Assembly (NCBI GenBank): GCA_028873845.1
Contig: JAPPNO010000039.1
Location: 6,384 to 70,383 of the forward strand
Length of the DNA: 64,000 nucleotides
Reading direction: 5' to 3'
DNA from: Gemmatimonadota bacterium
GTDB lineage: Bacteria > Gemmatimonadota > Gemmatimonadetes > Longimicrobiales > Gaopeijiaceae
This document shows, one piece after another, positions 47,414 to 53,953 of this stretch. The first letter of the stretch is position 1, and each line of letters starts with the position of its first letter. The position numbers and the translations under genes were made by a program. The notes beneath the pieces were generated by a model, which was not told where the DNA came from, ran no database searches, and saw only the letters and a program-made list of their open reading frames with translations.

Positions 47414-47941
47414 TCAGTGTGACCCCGTATCACGCTCCGGAAACGGCACCGGTGGAACCTCGAGGCTGAAGGCGCCCGGAAAGTCCTCCGAAACCTCCTT
47501 CTGTTTCCCGCTCCAGGTCTCTATGTCGATTCGGTAGACCGCGGTCCGCCGCAGCTCGTCGTTGGTGGTGGCCCGGTAGTCGACGCCCGGCCTCAGGTGT
47601 GGCGCGTATTTGTCCAGGAGCATCTGCAGAGCAGCCCGTGCTTCCTGGCGGTCCTCGACGACACGTCCCCTGCCGAAGGCGACCACCCCGGCATACTCGA
47701 CGGAGAACTCGAGGGCCTCGGGAGCGGGAAGGAGCCGACCCATCGCCACGGCGCTGAACGCGACCTTCTCGTCGCCTTCCAGGTTGTCGCGCGTACGCCC
47801 GGTGCGGTGCGTGTGGAGGTAGACGCGCCGCCCCCCGCCCGTGTCGTCGAAAACAAACAGATTCGAATTCAGGAACGGCTGCCCCCCCTTTCCCACGGTC
47901 GCCAGGAATCCGTAGGCTGCCCTCTTGAGGAAGGCCGCCAC
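47414..47941 (-). CDS. Pyridoxamine 5'-phosphate oxidase-like FMN-binding protein, 5' end uncertain
   Basis: From the first in-frame start, GTG 47941, the protein has 175 residues with the split-barrel flavin-binding pattern: AAYGFLATVGKGGQPFLNSN near the N-terminus and DNLEGDEKVAFSAVA after it. The conserved family opening (R-R-x-D-R, then DDAWV) lies in the same frame upstream of that GTG but has no start codon before a stop at about 48043. An ATG at 48044 would join it if one base were lost from the run of six Cs at 48020-48025, so the annotated start is probably too short or the gene is damaged. Likely a cytoplasmic flavin- or heme-binding enzyme. Confidence 0.75.
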   Translation of the reverse strand: MAAFLKRAAYGFLATVGKGGQPFLNSNLFVFDDTGGGRRVYLHTHRTGRTRDNLEGDEKVAFSAVAMGRLLPAPEALEFSVEYAGVVAFGRGRVVEDRQEARAALQMLLDKYAPHLRPGVDYRATTNDELRRTAVYRIDIETWSGKQKEVSEDFPGAFSLEVPPVPFPERDTGSH

Positions 47942-48304
47942 CCAGGCGTCGTCCTTGCCGCGGTCACGTCGGCGAAGCGAACTGCGGGGGTCGTCACGCC
48001 CGGCGTGCGTGGCGCCGAACCCCCCTTCGATGTGCTGGCGTCATGGCTCTCGACGCCCGGCTCGGCGTCAGTTGGAGTTCCCTCTCGTGAACTCCGGTGA
48101 CCCTCCCAAGTCGACAGGACCGGGCCGGAGCCCGAATTGAGCCCAAATGTCCGGCTTTTCCCACCGCCCGTCCACCCGGTCGGAACATCCGCCGTCGCCG
48201 GCCCGGCAACCGTCCCATGGAGGCACCGATGTTGAAAACGACGCACGCGACCGGATACCATTCAGTGGTCGCCGACACGCTACCCCTGCCCTTCAAGGCA
48301 TCAC
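47942..48304. other. Region between FMN-binding gene and amidohydrolase, with probable lost 5' coding sequence
   Basis: The first 100 bases (to 48044) probably encode the N-terminus of the FMN-binding protein, out of frame because of the C6 tract at 48020-48025. The rest is high-GC DNA without recognisable genes and presumably carries both promoters of this divergent pair. Confidence 0.45.
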
Positions 48305-49795
48305 ATGGCTCCTCGGGCTCTTCGCAACCGTCCCCGGTCCCGCGCCACACCACCCCCCGCGCGGCTCACGGTCCTACCCCTGTTGATTCTCATGGGATGC
48401 GGCGACAACCGCACTTCCTCGACCGAAGACCACGACACCACCCCCACCCACGACGACGGCCCCCTCCTCATCGATGGCGGTACCGTCGTCGTCATGGACG
48501 AGTCCGGCCTGATCCTCGAGGGTGCGGCGGTGGTCGTCGAGGGCGACCGCATCTCGGCGATCATCGCGCAGGGCGGCCCCCGCCCCGACGCCGCCCGCGT
48601 CATCGACGCCACCGGCCAGCTCGTCATCCCCGGCCTGGTCAACACGCACGGCCACGCCGCCATGTCGCTCCTCCGCGGCCTCGCCGACGACCTCCCGCTC
48701 ATGACCTGGCTGAACGACCACATCTTTCCGGCCGAAGCCGCGCTCGTCGCCCCCGACTTCGTCTACTGGGGCACCCTGCTCTCCTCGGTCGAGATGCTCA
48801 AGGGCGGTACGACCACCTTCGCCGACATGTACTACTTCCGCGACGACATGGCCCGCGCCGCGATCGACGCCGGGATCCGCGCGGTCACCGGGCCCCACGT
48901 CATCGGCTTCCCCACCCCCGACTTCGCCACCCCCGAGGCCTCGCTCGCTGACGCCGCGGAGTTCATGGAGCGGTACCGGGACCACCCCACCATCGTCCCC
49001 GCCGTCGCCGCCCACGCTCTCTACACCACGCCGCTGGAGGCCGTCGAGGCCGCCTTCCGCCTGGCCGAGCGGTACGACGCCCCCTTCCAGATCCACGCCG
49101 TCGAGGACCCCTCCGAGGACGTGACCGCGCGTGAACAGACCGGCATGGGGGTGATCGAGGCGCTCGGTTCCATCGGAGCGCTCCGGCCCGGGACCGTGCT
49201 CGCCCACTCCATCTACCTGTCTGACGAGGACATCGAGCGCATCGCGGCAAGCGGGGCGGGGATCGCGCACAATCCGCAGAGCAACATGAAGCTGGGGGTC
49301 GCGCGGGCTGCCCCGGTGGCGAGGGCGCTGGCGGCCGGGATTCCGGTCGGGTTGGGGACCGACGGGCCCGCGAGCAACAACGACCTCGACATGTTCGACG
49401 AGATGGACGCCGCCGCCAAGGTGCAGAAGTTCATGCTGGGCGATCCGGCGGCGCTTCCGGCGGAGACGGTGTTCCGCATGGCCACCATGGGCGGTGCGCG
49501 CGTGCTCAACCTCCACGAGGAGATCGGGTCGCTGGAGCCGTGGAAGCGCGCCGACATCGTTCTGGTGGACACGCGGCGACCTGGGCTGACGCCGCTCTAC
49601 AACGTCTATTCCCACCTGGTGTACGCGGCGCGCGGCAGCGACGTGACCACCGTAATCGTGAACGGGCGCGTGGTGGTGGAGGACGGCGAGATCCTCACGG
49701 TGGACGAGGAGGAGGTGATGGAACGGGCGCGGGGGTTCGGGGCGCGGGTGCGTGAGGTGATGGAGGAGGTGGCGGCGGGGAGGGAGGGGGGCTGA
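48305..49795 (+). CDS. Lipoprotein-anchored MTA/SAH-deaminase-like amidohydrolase
   Basis: A 496-residue member of the amidohydrolase superfamily closest in pattern to 5'-methylthioadenosine/S-adenosylhomocysteine deaminases: VIPGLVNTHGHAAMSLLRG with the HxH metal site, KGGTTTFADMYYF, a histidine in FQIHAVED, another in GTVLAHSIYL, and GLGTDGPASNNDLDMF with the catalytic aspartate. Such enzymes are normally cytoplasmic, but this one begins with a basic stretch and a lipobox-like segment (LTVLPLLILMGC), so it should be exported and lipid-anchored. The substrate may therefore be an extracellular nucleoside, s-triazine-like or other heterocyclic compound. The ATG at 48305 is the only start that keeps the signal. 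Confidence 0.85.
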   Translation: MAPRALRNRPRSRATPPPARLTVLPLLILMGCGDNRTSSTEDHDTTPTHDDGPLLIDGGTVVVMDESGLILEGAAVVVEGDRISAIIAQGGPRPDAARVIDATGQLVIPGLVNTHGHAAMSLLRGLADDLPLMTWLNDHIFPAEAALVAPDFVYWGTLLSSVEMLKGGTTTFADMYYFRDDMARAAIDAGIRAVTGPHVIGFPTPDFATPEASLADAAEFMERYRDHPTIVPAVAAHALYTTPLEAVEAAFRLAERYDAPFQIHAVEDPSEDVTAREQTGMGVIEALGSIGALRPGTVLAHSIYLSDEDIERIAASGAGIAHNPQSNMKLGVARAAPVARALAAGIPVGLGTDGPASNNDLDMFDEMDAAAKVQKFMLGDPAALPAETVFRMATMGGARVLNLHEEIGSLEPWKRADIVLVDTRRPGLTPLYNVYSHLVYAARGSDVTTVIVNGRVVVEDGEILTVDEEEVMERARGFGARVREVMEEVAAGREGG

Positions 49796-49864
49796 GGGGG
49801 GAGCCCGGGTATTGCGGCCTGCACCCCTTTGGAATGCCCTGCGCGGGGCTGATTCTCGATGGAC

Positions 49865-49884
49865 ATGTCAACTGTGAGTGACAT
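49865..49884. promoter_or_regulatory. ATGTCA-N8-TGACAT operator-like inverted repeat
   Basis: Perfect 6-bp arms with the same 8-base spacing as the palindrome at 21028-21047; the spacer sequence differs. A further half-site (TTGTCAT) lies at about 49899. It is 105 bp upstream of the predicted -35 of the BlaI-type gene. Confidence 0.55.
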
Positions 49885-49973
49885 TCTGTAAACCAGAGTT
49901 GTCATTCCGCATCGCTGGTCCGATTCGCCGGGTGGTTCCGTCCGGTCGCCGTGGGCCGCCCGATGCCGACGGA

Positions 49974-50017
49974 TTACGAAGTTTGTCGTTGACAATCGGA
50001 TCCCTCGCCCCTAATGT
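49974..50017 (+). promoter_or_regulatory. Predicted promoter and operator of blaI-M56 operon
   Basis: TTGACA at 49989-49994 and TAATGT at 50012-50017 are separated by 17 bases, a good sigma-70-type promoter. The dyad ACGA-N6-TCGT at 49976-49989 abuts the -35, where a repressor would block polymerase. The element is a near copy of 40045-40069, and self-repression by the BlaI-type protein is the simplest reading. Confidence 0.65.
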
Positions 50018-50099
50018 GGGTATCAAGAGCATTACGAGAATCTTCGTGAACGCTCCCGGGGGGTTACCGGAGCGACGGCAAAACGGGAGAAAAGGACGA

Positions 50100-50501
50100 A
50101 TGACCGGCCAGCGAGGGAAGCGTGAGCCGAGGGGTTTCACCGACCGCGAACTCGACATCATGAGCGTGCTGTGGCGGGAAGGGTCGGGCACCGTCACCGA
50201 GGTCCGCGAGGCACTCGGCGAGGAGGTCGGCTACACGACCGTCCTCAAGATGCTGCAGATCCTGGAGGAGAAGGGCGCGGTGAGCCACGAGCAGGAGGGA
50301 CGCGCCTACCGCTATTTCCCGCTGGTGGAGTCGGTGCGGGCGGGCGGGCGGGCGCTCTCGCGGATCGTCAACAAGATCTTCCACGGGTCGGCCGAGCGGC
50401 TCCTGGCCACCCTGGTGGAGGACCGGGAGTTCACCGCCGAGGAGATCGAGCGGATGCGTTCGATCCTGGACCGGGCGGAGCGCCGGGGGGATGAAGGATG
50501 A
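50100..50501 (+). CDS. BlaI/MecI/CopY-family transcriptional repressor
   Basis: A 133-residue winged-helix repressor: FTDRELDIMSVLWREGSG, then VGYTTVLKMLQILEEKGAV (recognition helix) and AYRYFPLV (wing), followed by a helical dimerisation tail. In the known Bla/Mec pathway an M56 membrane protease activated by an external signal causes cleavage of such a repressor. Here two M56 genes follow directly; the first overlaps the repressor stop by 4 bp (ATGA), making this a complete repressor-protease operon. The ATG at 50100 follows AAGGA and starts the conserved domain. Confidence 0.92.
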   Translation: MTGQRGKREPRGFTDRELDIMSVLWREGSGTVTEVREALGEEVGYTTVLKMLQILEEKGAVSHEQEGRAYRYFPLVESVRAGGRALSRIVNKIFHGSAERLLATLVEDREFTAEEIERMRSILDRAERRGDEG

Positions 50502-52294
50502 TCGCGTGGATGGCCTACGCCGCCCTGGTCGGAGCGATCGTCGCGGTTGCCGGGCTGGCGATGGAGCGTCTCGCGGCCGCGGTGGGCCGGCCGCGGCGAA
50601 TCGCGTGGCTGGTGGCGCTGCCGCTGGCGGTCGCGATCCCGCTGACGGGCGGATGGGACGGGTCGGCGCAGCCGGCGGCGGACTCCGCCGCCACACCCGT
50701 GGTGATCGACGGCGCCGTGGTCGTGGACTTACGGAGTGCGACCCCTCCTCTCCCCGTTCCGCAGGGACGGGCAACCGGCAGGATCGCGCTGCTCGGGTGG
50801 GTCGCGGGTTCCCTGGCGTCCCTGGCCGTTCTGGGCAGCGTGCTTGTGATGGTTGCGCGTGGACGCCGCCGCTGGGAGCGCAGGAGGGTGAACGGCGCCG
50901 ACTTCTACGTGTCGCGCCGCTTCGGCCCCGCCCTGGTCGGCGTCGCCCGGCCGGAAGTGGTGATCCCCTCCTGGGTGTTGCAGCTGGAGCCGGGCGCCCG
51001 CGACGCGATCATCCGGCACGAAGCCGAGCATGCCCGCGCCCGCGACCACCTCGTCCTCCTCTACGGCGGACTGTTGGCGGCAGCGTTCCCGTGGAGCCCG
51101 GCGATCTGGTGGATGTACCGGCGCCTTCGCGCCGCCGTGGAACTGGACTGCGACCAGCGGGTCCTGGCGTCAGGAATCGGGGTCGCAGAGTACGGCGACG
51201 TCCTCCTGAGCGCGGGGGCCCGTTCCCGTGCCCGCTGGGGATTCGCCCCGGCCATGGGTCAACCCGAAAGTCTGCTTGAACGGAGGCTGAAGACGATGAG
51301 CGAGAAAGGAAGGAAACCGAGCGGGGGATACGCGGCGCTGCTCGTGGCGGTGGCTGCGGGGGCGCTGGTGGTGGCGTGCGATACCCCGGTGCCGACGGAA
51401 GTCAGGGAGGCGTTCGCCGAAGCAATGGCGGAAGACGAGGCGCAAGGGGCGGATGCGGAGCAGGAGGACTGGATCGAGCGGTTCCTGGGAGCCACCGCGT
51501 TCGGCAAGAACCCCGCGCCGCTCCTGTACGTGGACGGTATCCGGGTCCAGTCGGAGGAGGACCTGCTTGCCATGGAGCTCTTCCTCGCGGATGCGGGGAC
51601 GGGGGAGCTCCGGAAGCTGGTCGAGCGGATCGAGCGGGTCGAAGTGCTGAAGGGGGCGGCCGCCGCAAAGCTCTACGGCGAAGAGGGGGCAGGCGGAGTG
51701 ATCCAGCTCTTCACGGACATCGGGTCCGACGTGGAGTTCATCATCGTGCCGCCGGCCCGGGAAATCGTGGTGACGGGACAGCTGATCGATACGGTCATCG
51801 CCCTGCCATCCGTCGGTCTCGTGGCGACGGGACGGACGGACGAATCGGGACAGGCAGCCATCGGGGCAATCACGGTGACGGGAGTTGCGGGACAGGAGCC
51901 CGAAGTCGACGTCATCGAGAAACCGGTGGTCAGGCAGTTCGTGATGGCGAGACAGGGGAGGGCGGCGGACCAGGCAATGGACTGGGACAAGTGGTTCACC
52001 GAAAACGTCGTGGCGAAGGCACCCCCGCGCTGGAAGCCGGTCATCTATGTCGACGGCGTGCGCGTGGACGGCGGCGCCGCCGGGCTGAACGACGTGCTCC
52101 CGGCGCTGGACCCCGGCAGCATCGCCCGCATCGAGGTGGGGAAGGGCGAGGTGGCGGCGAAGCGCTACGGCAAGGAAGGGGCGCACGGGGTGATCCACAT
52201 CTTCACCAGGAAGAAGTCCTCGGAGGAGCCGTTCCCCGAAGCCGGGAAGGGCGGCAAAGGGTCCTCGAAACGCTCTCCGGCCGGCTCCCCGTGA
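50498..52294 (+). CDS. M56 (BlaR1-type) membrane peptidase fused to TonB-plug-like repeats, copy 1
   Basis: A 598-residue fusion. Residues 1-270 are an M56 peptidase with membrane helices near 1-22, 35-53 and 107-128; the zinc site is HEAEH at 174-178, followed by FPWSPAIWWMYRRLRAAVEL and the DCDQRVL ligand region. A fifth hydrophobic segment (AALLVAVAAGALVVAC) resembles a lipoprotein signal ending in cysteine. The extracytoplasmic part has two plug-like units at about 340-405 and 513-570, with YVDGIRV then IERVEVLKGAAAAKLYG and GVIQLFT in the first, as in SusC-type TonB receptors. It likely senses an envelope signal and triggers loss of the BlaI-type repressor; the signal is unknown. Confidence 0.88.
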   Translation: MIAWMAYAALVGAIVAVAGLAMERLAAAVGRPRRIAWLVALPLAVAIPLTGGWDGSAQPAADSAATPVVIDGAVVVDLRSATPPLPVPQGRATGRIALLGWVAGSLASLAVLGSVLVMVARGRRRWERRRVNGADFYVSRRFGPALVGVARPEVVIPSWVLQLEPGARDAIIRHEAEHARARDHLVLLYGGLLAAAFPWSPAIWWMYRRLRAAVELDCDQRVLASGIGVAEYGDVLLSAGARSRARWGFAPAMGQPESLLERRLKTMSEKGRKPSGGYAALLVAVAAGALVVACDTPVPTEVREAFAEAMAEDEAQGADAEQEDWIERFLGATAFGKNPAPLLYVDGIRVQSEEDLLAMELFLADAGTGELRKLVERIERVEVLKGAAAAKLYGEEGAGGVIQLFTDIGSDVEFIIVPPAREIVVTGQLIDTVIALPSVGLVATGRTDESGQAAIGAITVTGVAGQEPEVDVIEKPVVRQFVMARQGRAADQAMDWDKWFTENVVAKAPPRWKPVIYVDGVRVDGGAAGLNDVLPALDPGSIARIEVGKGEVAAKRYGKEGAHGVIHIFTRKKSSEEPFPEAGKGGKGSSKRSPAGSP

Positions 52295-52369
52295 TCCCGG
52301 TCAGCTCCGCCCCGGAGAAGTCCGCCAGGATCCCGGCGCCGGCCGGTTAGCGCACGGAGGGTTTGACGC

Positions 52370-53872
52370 ATGATCGCCTGGATGGTGTACGCGGCTCTGG
52401 TCGCGGTGCTGATCGCGGCGGGCGGACTTGCGCTCGAGCGGCTGGCAGCCTCGGCCGGGTGGCCGCGCCGGTTCGCCTGGCTGGCGGCGTTGACGCTGGC
52501 GGTGGCAATCCCTCTGGCGGGGAGGACGCCCGACCCGGTCGCGCCTCCGGTGCAGGAGGCCGCATCGGCCGTCTCTGCGCTGGTCGGCGGGACACCCGTG
52601 GCGGAGGGGTGGAGCGTGATTCCGGTCCTTCCCGTCCCCGTGGGCACCGATGCGGACAGGATCGCGGCCATGGCCTGGGGCGCCGCGTCCATGGCGGCCC
52701 TGCTCGTTTTCGGCTGCGTGCTGCTGGTCGTGACCTTGCGGCGACGCCGCTGGGAACGCAGAAGGGTGGCCGGAACGCAGGTCTACGTGTCGCGCCGCTT
52801 CGGCCCGGCTCTGGTCGGCGTGGCCAGGGCGAAGGTGGTCGTCCCCGCATGGGTGCCGGAGCTGGAGCCGGGTGCCCGCCACGCGATCGTCCGGCACGAG
52901 GAGGAACATGCGCGTGCGCGCGACCACCTCGCGCTGCTCTACGGCGGACTCGTGCTGGCGGCATTCCCCTGGAGCCCGGCGATCTGGTGGATGTGCCGGC
53001 GGCTTCGTGCCGCGGTGGAAATGGATTGCGATGAACGGGTCCTTGCGTCGGGGATCGGAGTCGCCCACTACGGCGCCGTCCTCCTGAACGCGGGAACCCG
53101 GTCACATGGCTGGTGGGGATTCGCCCCCGCGATGGGGCAACCCGGGAGTCTGCTCGAAAGGAGATTGAGGATGATGAGCGGGAAGCGGAAGAAGCTGGGC
53201 GCGGGCCGCGCGGCCGTGCTCGCCTCCATGGCGGTGGGCACGCTGGTGGCGGCGTGCGACGCGCCGTTGCCGACGGAACTCCGTGACGCGATCGCCGAAG
53301 CCATCGACGTCCAGGCCCGCGAGGCCCGGGACGGCGCACCGGCCGACAGGGCCAGGGACTCCAATCTGGCCAAGTGGTTCGTCTCGGACCCGGCTCCGCT
53401 CGTGTTCGTGGACGGTTTGCGCGTCGGGCGTTACGAGGAGCTGCCCGAATCGGTCCGGCTCTGGTCCGAGAGCGGCCTCAGGATGGACGGGCTGGTCGAC
53501 AGGGTCGAAGTGGTCAAGGGTCCGAGATCCGGAGAGCTCTACGGCGAGGAGGGCGCCAACGGAGCGATCCGGATCTTCACGATGGAACGGCCCGCGGACG
53601 AGGAGATGGTCGAATCCGTTGCCGAAAGCCCGGTGGAGTCGGACCGGGACAACCTGTGGGGGGGCAAATTCTCAGGGTTGGACGGGTCGCAAGCGCTTCC
53701 AATCATATTCATCGACGGCGTCCGCGCGGACTACCGGGCGGACGGCGAAGCGCTGCCCTGGGCGGATGCCGAGGCCATCGACAGAATCGAGGTGATCAAG
53801 GGTGCAGCGGCGGCGAAGCTCTACGGCAACGAGGCCGCCTCCGGGGTGATCCTGGTTTACACGAAGATCTGA
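52370..53872 (+). CDS. M56 (BlaR1-type) membrane peptidase fused to TonB-plug-like repeats, copy 2
   Basis: A 500-residue tandem paralog of the preceding gene, 75 bp downstream. The peptidase half is close to copy 1 (HEEEH at 176-180, FPWSPAIWWMCRRLRAAVEM, the DCDERVL region) and the last hydrophobic segment again ends in a cysteine (VGTLVAAC). Two plug-like units lie at about 342-405 (FVDGLRV, VDRVEVVKG, GANGAIRIFT) and 444-500 (FIDGVRA, IDRIEVIKGAAAAKLYG, SGVILVYT). The second repeat forms the very C-terminus. The plug regions differ more between copies than the proteases do, as expected if they recognise different signals or partners. Confidence 0.88.
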   Translation: MIAWMVYAALVAVLIAAGGLALERLAASAGWPRRFAWLAALTLAVAIPLAGRTPDPVAPPVQEAASAVSALVGGTPVAEGWSVIPVLPVPVGTDADRIAAMAWGAASMAALLVFGCVLLVVTLRRRRWERRRVAGTQVYVSRRFGPALVGVARAKVVVPAWVPELEPGARHAIVRHEEEHARARDHLALLYGGLVLAAFPWSPAIWWMCRRLRAAVEMDCDERVLASGIGVAHYGAVLLNAGTRSHGWWGFAPAMGQPGSLLERRLRMMSGKRKKLGAGRAAVLASMAVGTLVAACDAPLPTELRDAIAEAIDVQAREARDGAPADRARDSNLAKWFVSDPAPLVFVDGLRVGRYEELPESVRLWSESGLRMDGLVDRVEVVKGPRSGELYGEEGANGAIRIFTMERPADEEMVESVAESPVESDRDNLWGGKFSGLDGSQALPIIFIDGVRADYRADGEALPWADAEAIDRIEVIKGAAAAKLYGNEAASGVILVYTKI

Positions 53873-53953
53873 TCGCTCGCTGGAAGTCCTCGGATGAGGA
53901 GGAAGGGTAGGCATCAGGGACCGTGTGCCATCACCCCGCGGACTCCTGACCCT

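Larger units (their letters stand above)
49796..50099. other. 304-bp regulatory region upstream of blaI-type gene
   Basis: No gene is visible. Two signals stand out: ATGTCA-N8-TGACAT at 49865-49884 and the dyad/TTGACA promoter element at 49974-50017. A GGGCT/AGCCC hairpin overlaps the upstream stop codon at 49789-49806 and may end transcription of the amidohydrolase gene. Confidence 0.6.

Noticed and set aside
48097-48951. Plus-strand open frame at the start of the MTA-deaminase-like gene
   Set aside because: It is Arg/His/Pro-rich in the overlap and lacks conserved sequence; the overlapping frame has complete amidohydrolase motifs.
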